From NCBI GenBank assembly GCA_023846275.1, contig CM043869.1:18385501-18449500 (forward strand): 64,000 bases of DNA, read 5' to 3'. How positions within the stretch are numbered: position 1 is the stretch's first letter; the number at the start of each line of letters is the position of its first letter. The translations under genes and the position numbers were made by a program. Shown here piece by piece: positions 13,328-25,400 of the stretch. The notes beneath the pieces are model-generated. The model worked only from the letters and a program-made list of their open reading frames with translations, was not told where the DNA came from and did not search any database. The stretch is from Vanilla planifolia. Taxonomy: Eukaryota > Streptophyta > Magnoliopsida > Asparagales > Orchidaceae.

Positions 13328-13339
13328 ATGGCTGAGTGA
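13328..13339 (+). other. Minimal upstream ORF (3 codons plus stop)
   Basis: ATG GCT GAG TGA lies 108 bp before the main start codon and is out of frame with it (119 nt between the two ATGs). If the transcript starts upstream of 13328, ribosomes would meet this frame first; so short a frame normally permits reinitiation. Confidence 0.4.
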
Positions 13340-13446
13340 GGGACGAAAGCAAGATCGAGATCGAATCGATTCGACTCGCGCCATTGGATTTCACAACGCA
13401 CAAAGCAACGGCTCCGCTCTCCTCCTTCGCGGACAATCCCGGCGGC

Positions 13447-16400
13447 ATGTCGATGGCGAGCTCAGCCTCCGGAATCGCTTACCCGGAGAGATTCTACGCC
13501 GCCGCCGCCTATGTTGGATTCAGCGGATCACCGAGTTCTTCTACCAACGCCCTCTCTAAGTTCCAGAACGACGTTGCCCTCCTTTTATACGGCCTCTATC
13601 AGCAAGTGATGTCCTTATTTCTTTCGGCTACTTTTTATTCGCCTTCATTTTCTTTCTCTCCGGATCCAGAGGGATCCCACGGTTTGGAAGTGGGTTTTTT
13701 TCTGTGGATCTGGGTCCGTGGGAACGAATTTTGACGTTTTGCTTGAATTTGAATGCGGATCGGGGTATGTTGTCTGGGATCATGGTCTGATTGTGATGTT
13801 AGAAGGGTTGATCCGTGTTCTTTGATGCAGGCGACTGTTGGACCTTGCAATGTTCCAAAGCCGAGAGCTTGGAATCCGGTGGAGCATAGCAAATGGACTA
13901 GGTTAGTATTATTTTTTTATTTCAGAGGACAGGAAAGACTTTACTCCGGACAAAAAATAAAAAATCTTGCTAAGTTTGCCATCCTTGATAATAAGATAAG
14001 ACACTCTTATTGAACATTGGTAAGAAAGGTTTTGAACTTTCTGTTTTGTCTTGGGCCTTGCTTGCCTCCCAGTCTTCAAAAATTCCACGGCCATTGTTTG
14101 CAGGATGGTACATGCTGTAGCGCACTGCCAAGCAAAATAATGAGTGCAGTGGCATTTTTGTGCATATGCAACAACAACAGAGTTGGAGAAGCGCCACTAA
14201 TTCCTAATAAAGATTTGAATTGTATTTATTATCAAGAGAACTAAGATATAGCGTGGCTTCTTACTTTTGAAAAGCATTGGAAAGATGTGATGCATCCATG
14301 GATGCTTTAGAATGAGGTCTTCAATGTAAATCAGTAGTTATTCTGAACTTCAAAAATGGACATGAGCAAAAAATAATCTAAAATTTGTACGAATGAGCTT
14401 ATTTGGTATCTGCTATGCTTTAAAATCTTTGAACCATGATTATTTTGTAGTCAAGTTGGTGGGAATTGTAAGTCTGTTTCTGTTGTTGCTAATAATCATA
14501 ATATTTATATCAATTTAGAAGTACCTTTGTTGAGCACTACATTCTTCTGATATAACTTAGCATTTCATCATTCTGAATTGAAATCTTCAGTGGTTTGTTT
14601 GGTTTTAACATAAGAAAAAAAAAAACATTATACAACTCTAGCTATATGCCTTATGAAGTATTCTGGAATTATTTGGTTCTAATGAAAGAAAAAGAAAAAC
14701 TTTGTACAACTCTAGCTTTATGTATTTTATTCTTTTTGATAATTGTCATAATATATGTGCTTTGATGAAAAACACTGTACAACTCTAGCTTTGTGCCATT
14801 TGTTATGAAGTATTCTGGAATCAATGATGCTTCTTTTGTTCAGTGTTTGAACTATAAATAGGCATTTTTGCCTTGCATCTCATATGCTTATAATGCACAC
14901 TATTTAGATAATGCCATTATTCCTGCCAAAACATAAGTACAAACATGCTTTTAGCATAGCTTCTGCAGCCATCATACTAAGTTGACTTCATTAATGTATT
15001 GTTTGCTTTAAAAAAATTAGGCATATCTTATGCAGCTTTAGCATTTAACCTTTTATTTTTTTTGGAAATTTTAATTAGAATTCAACTTTCCTTCCATTTT
15101 AGCTGTGTTTGCTCCATATTCAATGAAAGCTATGTACAATTATTTTCATGTCATGTTGAGATAAATACATATTTCATATTAAAGCTATTTTATGTATGTG
15201 TATTTACATTTGTCAAAATACCTGAGCCCCATTTTTGGAAGTTTTGGGCACCAAAAAAGACACTTCTCTAAACAGAGTACTGTAGCTCATGTTGATGATT
15301 CCACAGTGACAACATCGAAAGGAGTTGCTTTTGGAGAGATATTCTGAAGAACTTTTGAATACACTAGCTAAACAACAAAACTACTGAAAACATTGTGACA
15401 GATAGGGTTACCAAATCGAAGAGAAATTATGAAATAGAGATTAATCTCTGAATAGTCCTTTATATACTGTCCGATACTGAAGGATTTTGGGTTTTATCAT
15501 TCCTAAATTGTTCCAAATAATGTTACATCAACACTCTATATGGTTCTCCCACATATCCACCTCATAAAAAGTTTGAAAGTTTGAAATGCTTATCTGGTCC
15601 AATGAAATATGTTGTGGTTCCTCTCGAACATTTGTTTCCTCATCCATTGAATTTCAGTTTGGACAGTTTCATGGTTTAAGAAGCTCTAGTTATAATTTTA
15701 TCAAATAAAATGAAATGAAATTATTCCAAGTTTTAAATTAATGATGTTGTTCTCATATAGTACACGTTTAATGATATAGGTAATAGCTACTAATTACAAT
15801 GTGTTTTTATTTCTTAAATGATACAATTAGTAATAAACTATGCAATTTTTAAAATTTTTAACAATAGGTTTTAAGCTTGTGCATTTTTTAATGGAATAAA
15901 TCATTTCATTGTTTGTGTTGTTGGGTGCAACTAAGCTTCAACTGGTGAATGTGAAGAACCAGTATGGTATATAAAAGAAAAAAATTATAACAACTTATTG
16001 CATTGATGCAAGGAAATGTGGTAGTTTACAATCAAGATCCTTGTTTAATTTGTATCCCTACTCTAGCATAAGCAAAAGAGTATCAAAGCTGCTAGAGTGC
16101 TTCATCATCTTAGGATTCACCACAGATCAGATCCAGTCATGGCATTATTTTGCATCATTAAGACAAATCCTTGTTGTTGGCCAACATCAAGGTGACAACC
16201 CAAAGGCTGCTTGCTAGATTAGTCTCTTATGAATTGTTTTCTTTCAGACCTGTTTTACTGGTAACATACCTAAACTTTTACTGTATTGGACAAAATAGCA
16301 AAATGATATAAAATCATGGGCAAATTACTAAAAGCAGGCTTGTTTTAGATTGTCCTTCAAATCAGAGTTCTAAGCTTTTCCATTCAGCTTGCAGCTTCAT

Positions 16401-19400
16401 ACTGCTAATGATGTCCTATTGGTACATTTGACCTTTTGAATTGGATACAGTTGTATCGCTAAACTTTTAACAAAGATGTGCACAAATTTAGTCTCTTAAA
16501 TTATGAATTTTTAAAGATATTATGTCACAATTAAATCTTACTACTCTATTCAAATAGGTTAAAGGTCAAATCTCTTTAAAAGAAACACTTGCTGTTATAT
16601 TGATGCTCATTCATCATGATAATTTGTTTTTTTTTTGTCAAGTAAGCCAATGAGAAAAAGCTCTGACTTATATTGCCCCAGCTTCTTGAAAAAGGCAAAT
16701 CTTTGATCATGCTGTTGAATTCGATTTTTGGGTCAAAAGACTGTTCGAAACTTGCTGAGAATAGCTTTGTTTAAATTTTTTTGTGTTTTATTTCAACATG
16801 TTCTCCAAATATTTACTTTTTGGCTAAAAGCCATTTAGAAGATATTGAATATTTATTATGCACTGCTAACTTCTTAGATAAAGGAGGATATAGGGAGTAT
16901 AGCTGTTATTTATTTTTTTTTTTCACTTTCTCTTAATCATATGCTACCCCCATCTGCCTATCCCTCATTTCCTTGTTTCCTCATTGGTGGAATTTTTGAT
17001 CCAATGGAAGGCAAATTTATGATGGAGCATGAATAAAGGTGGGATGTTAGACTTGAAAAGAGAAATACAGTATGAGGTTAAGTCTTGAAATGGAAGGATG
17101 AAATTAGAATGAAGCTGGTGGAGTGGTAGATATGATCAAAGGGATTGGAAATATTTATGAAAAGACAGCATGATCAATATGGGTAAGTTTTTAACATCGT
17201 TGGATAAGGTAGTGCCATGACCTGCTAGTTAGAGACTTTTAGAGATTGTTTATGATCTTTGAGGAAAGACATGATGCTTTATAAATATACTAGAAGTTTT
17301 GACAGACAATAACAGGTGAATAACCTCATCTTTTACTGGAATTCACTGATCCATTAAAGACCTAGCTTAATGGCAAAAAACTTGCAATGGAGTCTACCCC
17401 ATCCCTGTGATGAACAACTTCCTCTGGATTCCCATATGTAGAAGGATTTTGTGACTTTCCTTACTTCTTTTCCTCTTAACTTCTTTTTGGCATTGGACAT
17501 TTTTTTGTCTAGTGGCTCCCAATAGTTGGCTACAATTTTGTCATCTCAAATGAACTCCCTTTGGAATTCAAGTACTCTGTGTGCTGTTACTTTCAGCAAA
17601 TGCTTGTTCATTTGAAACAATCCAGAAACAAGACATGTCTTTGTTTAGATCTTCATGTTCAATGTTAGTCTGCATTGTTATTGTTTGCAATTGCAACAAG
17701 TATAATGCCCAAACTGTAGAATATTCTTCCGTTCTTCTTGAGTGGAAAAGGATGCTGTATATGATGGGATGCTGGTTACTTGTCAGGTTGTGTTACAAAT
17801 GTACCAACTTTACCTGCATAGCATCTTATGCTGTTTAGGTTGTCTTAGTGTTGGCTTTTCAAACAATGACATTTTTATAATCAGAAAGCTGGAAGGATTT
17901 ATTGTTACCACTATTCACCAGCCTATGTACTAAATTTGTGGTGTGTTCCTGGTAATGGCTATACTTGAGCAAAACTTGCTGCTACTAGTTTTTGATGGTG
18001 GAAGCTAATTGATGTATTTTTTATGTTTTGATCTCTCTGCAATGTGTGTCCTGAGTTTGTCACAAATGAAAAGGAATTACAATACATAACACTTGGTTAA
18101 ATTTCACCAATGATTATAAATTTTGTGCTTTTATTCATTGCTTTTCCAAGTTATTACCTTTTTTTCCTCCTTTCAGTTGGCATGGACTTGAAAACATGGC
18201 TTCAACAGAAGCAATGCGTCTATTTGTCAAAATCTTGGAGGTTTATTTCCAATCTTAATGTTACATAATATCAGTTTATAGTGGATTAATGATTAATATT
18301 ATTTTTTGGTTTTTTTTTGCAGGAGGAAGATCCTGCTTGGTTTTCAAGGGTTCCTGAATCTTCTGTTGAACCTAATTTTGAAATTCATGTAAGTATTAAA
18401 TATAATTCTAATTTATTCTGTTAAGGCATAGATTTTGTATAAGAGTTAACTTCATTATATTGATTTTTTTTGTTGCTTTAAATTAATATGGTAGTGCAGG
18501 TTTTGTTTGTGTGAGATTGCCTATCCATGCTAGTAGACAAGGGCTTCTATACTGCATATGGGAAATTAAGATTCTCCGTGCCTATTGTTTTGGATTATGT
18601 TAACAAAACCTAAGATCAAGTTGATTGATCATCCGATAATATATTATAGCATATATCGTTCGAAACAAAATTTTTTTGATAGTTGGATAGACATTAAACA
18701 AACAAAAGAGATTGAGATACATGATCAATGATTATAAAAAAGCATTGAGCTATTTTAAAATTAGTAGTCATTGTTCCTAATCTCAATAATATTTTAATCA
18801 CATATTTTGAATATGTTTTGATTGTGAAATGGTGTTCAATTAGAATGGAAGTTTTAACTTCTCTTTGTGCATGATCAAATGAAGCTAAAATTTTAGAAAA
18901 TTTCTATCTTTGAATGGTTTTTACTTTGTTTTAAGATCTTGATTTGTGGTCCCATAAAAAGCAAAAAATTATTGATAAATCTGTAGTATTTTTTTTTATT
19001 CTTAAGAGTTTTTATTATCTCAATTTTTACATGTACATCTAGAGTTTGTGATATCTTTATTTTGGAAGCCGGTACAGTCTGATAGAAGACTTAATTTGAA
19101 TCCATACATATTTTGCACTATCCTAAAGTAAAAGGTGAAAGCTAAGTAATATTGTTATGTATTTTAAAATAAACTACCACGTGTTTGTGTTTTTGTGGGT
19201 GTGTGTGTGTGTATCATATTATAGGAAATGCATTTTTTATTAAATTTTGAATAAGATATATGAGCAACAAACAACAAAAAATAACAAAACCTCAAATTAA
19301 AATAACGAAATCTCAAAAATCTCAAATTTAAAATCATTTAACCACAAGAAAGGAAAATATATAAAGTAAAAACAATAGATTTTTTTAAATGGTTTAGCTC

Positions 19401-22400
19401 CTATGAAATGAGCCTACATCCACCATTAAGCCAATGAGTTCGAGTGAAGTAGTATTTTCACATGTTTGTTATAACTAGTTGTAGAATCTTTACACGTGTC
19501 TTTTTCCTAGAGGCTTAAACACAACCTTTTAAAGTTTTTCTAAGATTCAAACTTAACCTTAGTTTTTTTTTACAGAGTTCAAACTCAACATTAAGTTAAT
19601 TTTTTATAAGCTAAATCTAACCTTAGTTTTTTTTTTTTTTAAACTCAAACCTATCCTTATTTTGAGTTTTTTCTATGCTTAAATTTAATCTTCACTATTT
19701 TTTCATAGACACTAACATAACCCTCACAAAGCCTTGCATAAGTCCTCAAGTTAAGTGAAAAGGTAATACAACAAAAATTTTAACTCAAAATCCAATTAAA
19801 GAACATCATATAGAATTAAATTGAAGTTATGTGAGCACGAGCAAGAGCTATGTGGTGACGATGGTGTGCGAAACATGTAGTGAGTGAATGCAAACTCTTT
19901 TGAAAATTACATCTTCAAATTCCTCCAAATGAAGATGATGCTAATGTAGCAAATGGAGGTTAGAAATTTCAAGCTTCTCCCAATAAAGATAATGAATGCA
20001 TTAGTAGGGGGCTAGAACTCTTTTCAAAATTTGCCAATGTAAATTTCCCTTTTGATTTTACCAAAATACTCATTAAGATCATTAGATTCTTTCCTTTAAA
20101 TTTAGATGGGTTTATATGGATTTAATATAGTTGTTAGGATTCTCTTAAGCTCAGGTGAATGTTGCTAGAAGTTGTCAAAGTTTAATGTAATGTTTAAACC
20201 AAATTCATGACTAACTGTTGCCACCTATTTATGCAATCTAGTCAAAGTATCCTAACTTGTTGTTTTCACTCATTCATGCAATCCAGTCAAACTAGTTGTT
20301 ATGTATGTCCAAATTAACATAATATACACAAGTCTCAGTCTTAAGTAATTTTGCATTGCATACCTCATGACCCGCATAACATACAATGCAAAATGAAGTA
20401 GATGTATCGCACATGGGCATCAATCAATGCTCACGTACTATTTGTGAATAGTCAGGTACCATATGCTCTCTTTGGGGAATTTCTTAATTAATTTCTTCAA
20501 ATAGCTTTCTTTTTTTACCATGTATTTGTGAATACTTGGAGCTAACATATTATATATTAGGTCTAATATATCTTACGTCTTATACGATACTTTGGCCTAT
20601 TTTAGTTCAAGTACCTTAAGTAAATATGCATCCTTGTGTATTCAACTCAAATTAACCTAGTTGTGATATGTTTTTGGCTATTATTAGGTTTTTCTACACT
20701 TTTTATATAGATTAGGCTATATACTAAATACACAATCTTTAGTTAAGTTCCTTGCCTAAATACACTCTAATGATATACTAAATGTAAATGTATAAGTGTG
20801 GTGGTGCAATTATAGCTCTTGACCAAACAAAACTAAACATAATTTAATCTTTACAATAGTCCTTTAGCTACTTCGTCGGTTGTCTTGGTCACAAACTTAT
20901 CTTTCGTGTTTTAATTTATTGAGTTGATTTGTATCATCACATGTATGTTTTGTTCAAGTTCCTTTAATCCCCATGAGATAAAGATGATTACTTCTACCTA
21001 TATATTTGTCACTTGAAAATCATTCATTAGGCGAAACATAAGGTTACTAAAATAAGCAGTTTAAATACTTTTTCAGCATCAAATTCATAATTTACCTTTT
21101 GGATTCATGGGACTAAGAAATTCAATTATGAAATATACATTTTTGTATTTTGTATTTCATGATTGAAAAGGATTGTTCAGTCATGGAAATTGATTTACTT
21201 CTCACTTAAAAAGAAATAGAAAATGATATGTAAGAATTTCATTGTTGAAATGTGTACATCTTAAAATAATGTGTCTGCTTATGCATTTACTCAAGTAATT
21301 GCCATGTATTGATATGGTGAACCTTAAGTAAGCATTAAATGCTGCTCAAAATCAGAAGGTTAAATTTTGGCATGTTGGGCATATCTTGGGATAAATTTTT
21401 GCAAACATTGCCTCCATGTCTTTGTACTTCTTGCAATTGCCATGCTCTTGAAGAATGTTCTCACTGTGATAGATAACAATAAACATGATCAGTAAGGTTT
21501 TTTATATTATTTTCCAACTGTGGTAAAAAAATATTGGATCTTTCAGAATATTTAGCATCTGTCTTTGCAGATAATGAGCATCAATAATCGACTATTATTC
21601 ATTTTCTTTTTTTTTTCTTTCCTTCTTTTCATCAGAAACAAAAGGTGGACTCATTAGGTGGGATGGCCACGGTTGGTGGAACTTTTTTTCCTGACCCTAA
21701 AATTATTTCAACAGAAAATGGGGGTGTGGCTGAGACACAGGACAAAGACATTGTCATGGAAGGTCTTGGTTCTGTTGGTGTTTATGATCAATGGATTGCA
21801 CTTCCTGTTTCCGGGCAATGCCCCAAGGCCCGATATGAGGTTACTGAACTACAACTTGACAGGACTTTGCCATTTACATGGTAAACCATTTTAGAGTCCC
21901 AGCATTGACTACTTCGCTTTTTTTTTTCAGCACGGAGCAACTGTTTTGCAAGATAAAATGTACATATTTGGTGGAAATCACAATGGCCGTTATCTTTGTG
22001 ATCTTCAGGTGGGTAACATTCTTAATATTTCCTATCTAATTTATAGTGAGCTTTTAACAATGATAAAATTTGGATGAACCATTTGAAATGTGTAATTATG
22101 ACTTCTGCTAGCTGTACTTTTACCTTCTTACTTCCTTACTATCTTAAAAAATATTGAACTGATATTTCTCAACTTGGACAAAAGGTTCTCGATTTGAAAA
22201 GTCTGATGTGGTCAAAGGTAGATTATAAAGTACCTAAAGAATCCACAGAGTCATCAAAACCTGCCCAAATTTCTCCTTGTGCTGGACATTCTCTGGTAAC
22301 TAGTAGATTTTCTGGTTCCTATTTTTTTTTTAATTGCGAGCAGTTCTTCATGATCTTGTATATCCTTGTTGGTCTTACCTTACTGAATTTTCTATGACTT

Positions 22401-25400
22401 GGCTTTATTTTTTAGATATCTTGGGAAAATAAGATTTTGTCCGTTGCTGGGCATTCAAAGGATCCTTCTGAAAGTGTGACAGGTTCTTCATTCCCATATG
22501 CTAATCTTATAATACATTATCTTTGTGCGTACTTCGCTGTAATTTTGCCTTGTTTTGGGTGACAGTAAAGGAATTTGATCCACAAACTTCAACATGGTCT
22601 AATTTAAGAACTTATGGAAAGCCACCGGTAGTTTTCTCTTTGACTTGTGCAAGAAGATTTTGTATATTCAAATAATTTTACCATTTTCTCTTTTGTTGTA
22701 CTTCTAAACAGATTTCACATTTGTTGCTGCTAAGTATTCGCTTTTGTAGCAATGGAGGAAGAAAATAACTTTTAGGTGGTTAGGTCTAATTTTTTTTAAA
22801 CCAGCTTCTATCTTGCAGATTTCTCGTGGAGGTCAGTCTGTTACACTTGTCGGAACAACTTTAGTCATGTTTGGTGGTGAAGATGCCAGAAGATCTCTGT
22901 TAAATGATCTACATATCCTTGACTTGGAAACCATGACATGGGATGATATAGATGCCATGTAAGCACCATTTTCCTTATACCTTTTTGTAAATTAGCCTTC
23001 TTTATAGTAATGTTAAAGAGGATATTGAACTAAATTTATTTGTAATTTAATTTTCTTTTCAAGTCTTGAAGCATTTCAACATTGTTTTTAAGGAAATTTT
23101 TTGTCATCTGTGTCAAAAATCTTGTTTCTATTGTTATATGTGAATTATGACGATTTATCAAAATCATTTCAGCTTTTTTGTCAAAATCTTGTCCATCTGA
23201 AGGGATTATCAACATTAGCTGCTTTTGAGCTGCTATTTGTCAATTTTGCCTCCAATGGTTTGCTTTAAACCTGTAGTGTTGACATTTCTTGGTTCAAAGC
23301 TGCATCAGAACATTTGGTTTGGTTCCACTTGTTTAGGAATTGAATGTGACCTTTACAACTATTAAGTTTTACTTGATTTTTCTTTTTGTGATTGGACTCA
23401 AATTATTTAATAGTAACAAAAAATTTTAACGATAAATAAATGTATTTTAGGATAAAAATATATTGTATTCCTTTCAGCAACTATCTTATATATTCTATGA
23501 ATTATTTCCATGAATAAAAATAACATTGTTTGAAGATCAGCATTTCAAGTTCTGACATTACAAAATTCAACAACCCTGAGAACAGCACCTACTCTAATCT
23601 TTGTCATTTCATCAAAGCCAAATCTTGATCTATGGGCAAGAACCAACGGAGAGGTGTGGAGTTTGACCCCCTAGATTTTTAGACAATGGTTGCACCAGCC
23701 AAATTTTCACAATTTGCCTCTGCTGAAGTAAAATAACTGAGTAAGGTTGTCAATGGACTTGGAATTCTTTACCACACATCTTTTTCGGTAGCTACAATCT
23801 CTATTATTGAAGTACGGATATGTCCTCATAATTTTTTGGAGATGCTGCCACGTAAACTGTTGCATGCCATGGGAAATGGAACATTAAATGGTTTCTAAAA
23901 TCACATATCAAGAACACAGTGACAGATGGAAAAGCAAACAGAGATCCACAGTAGCAGTAAATAAATTCAAGTAGGAATCTTCAAATGCAGTTAATGCACC
24001 AAAGATGGCATTCCAAGCCTTTTGCATGCCACTCACCCCTCCATCAATAATTGTCGTGAAAACAGAGTTAAGGTTAAAAAGGAGGAAGGGAAGGGAAGTT
24101 TAGGAATTAATGATCTTGATGCACCACCATTTAGAAATTTAAAAATTTTGGAGAGGGAAGAATGGTTTTTTGACAATTTCTGTCAGATCAGGATTTCATT
24201 TGCAAGCTTTATTAAAATATGAGACCTAATTGGCTATTTCAGAAAGCTGGGGGACTTAGTTTTGGAATTAGGAATACACTGGTGGGCCTTTATGCATTAG
24301 TGATTTTGTTATAACACTATTTGGAGATTTAAAAGTTTTGGAAGGAAAAACTGTCCCTTTTCACAGTTTTTGTTAGAGTGGGGACCCATTTGCAACTTTA
24401 ATTAATATAAGAGACCTAACTTTACTATTTTTGAAAGCTGAGTAACCATGTGAAATTATGTAAATACTGTGGACCTATATATGATTCATCCTTTTTTAAT
24501 AAATTTATTGTAGTGTTTTTCCTTAATTTAGTGATGACTGCTTTATTATGTTAATCTTGTTATCTCCTATTGCTAGGTTATTCATAATCCTTCATAAGTC
24601 GTGTCATTCAAAGAAATGTAGAATTTGGTAACTTGGAGATTGAACTTGGATTTTTGTCAACCAATAATGTTGGGTTGAGATCTTTCATGCGGTTATATGT
24701 AAAGTCCTAAAGTTCAAGTACAAGAAAGCATTCTACTAATTTTATTAGATTAGCGTTGAATTGTTTTTTAGATAAATATGCATTCTGTTCACATTTATTG
24801 ACAAAATAAAGTACATAAATTTCTATGCCTAAATTATTTTTTTTATCAGTTACTAAAATGATACAGTAAGCTTTAAAGTTTTATCTAGTGATTGAACATG
24901 ATGCAATGTGAATGTATGCTTCATTTTTAATCCATGACTTTGATAACTGCTTTCAGAGGAACACCACCTTCTCCAAGGTCAGACCATGCTGCTGCATGTC
25001 ATGCAGAGCGGTATCTTCTTATATTTGGTGGCGGTTCTCATGCCTCGTGCTTTAATGACCTTCATGTTCTTGACCTACAGACTGTAAGAAAGTGACTTTT
25101 CAGTTATGAAACTCTTGGCCAAAGTGGATCAGAGATGCCATCATTAATTTCCTTACATGACAAAAACATATTACAGATGGAATGGTCCAAACCAAAACAA
25201 CAGGGTGTCGCTCCTGGTCCAAGAGCTGGTCATGCAGGAATAAAAGTTGGGGAAAATTGGTTTATCATTGGTGGTGGGGATAATAAAAATGGTAATGTCA
25301 TATCTTTACATGCATTTACTGGAAATCTTAAATGTATGGACATGAGATCTTAGTTGAATCTTCTTTCTCGTTAATGGTTTTTTTGTCTTCACTAGAAGTT

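Larger units (their letters stand above)
13200..13446 (+). promoter_or_regulatory. Proximal promoter and 5' UTR of the ACBP gene
   Basis: The AT-rich spacer gives way here to mixed and then GC-rich sequence running into exon 1. A G-box (CACGTG) is present at 13216-13221, about 230 bp upstream of the start codon. A four-codon upstream reading frame (ATG GCT GAG TGA) lies at 13328-13339. I cannot place the transcription start exactly, and no strong TATA box is obvious; an AT-rich block near 13178-13200 is the best candidate. Confidence 0.6.
13447..18388 (+). other. ACB-domain exons 1-4
   Basis: Exons 1-4 encode residues 1-120. The acyl-CoA-binding fold is marked by FQNDVALLLYGLYQQATVG, then NVPKPRAWNPVEHSKW and the WHGL helix, ending in EAMRLFVKILEEEDPAWF. 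The family's common YKQAT is YQQAT here (Y51, Q52), as I recall for class IV ACBPs, and K74 in SKW matches a conserved ligand-contact lysine. Exon 1 is GC-rich, in contrast to the rest of the locus. Confidence 0.93.
18389..21635 (+). other. ACBP intron 4 (3.2 kb) with LTR insertion
   Basis: Donor CAT|GTAAGT and acceptor ATCAG|AAA, phase 0. The middle of the intron is occupied by an LTR fossil (about 19235-21060); the flanks look like ordinary intron sequence. Confidence 0.85.

Noticed and set aside
13317-13559. 80-residue open frame overlapping ACBP exon 1
   Set aside because: It lacks an ATG at its start, lies in a different frame from the ACB domain and arises from the GC-rich composition of exon 1.
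21658-21894. Second frame over ACBP exon 5
   Set aside because: The kelch ACBP frame is the other one, shown by conserved sequence and exon phases; this is a shadow.
24022-24222. 66-residue frame in intron 10
   Set aside because: It lies wholly inside an intron, crosses into the 190-bp duplication, is not kept in the second copy and has no domain similarity.
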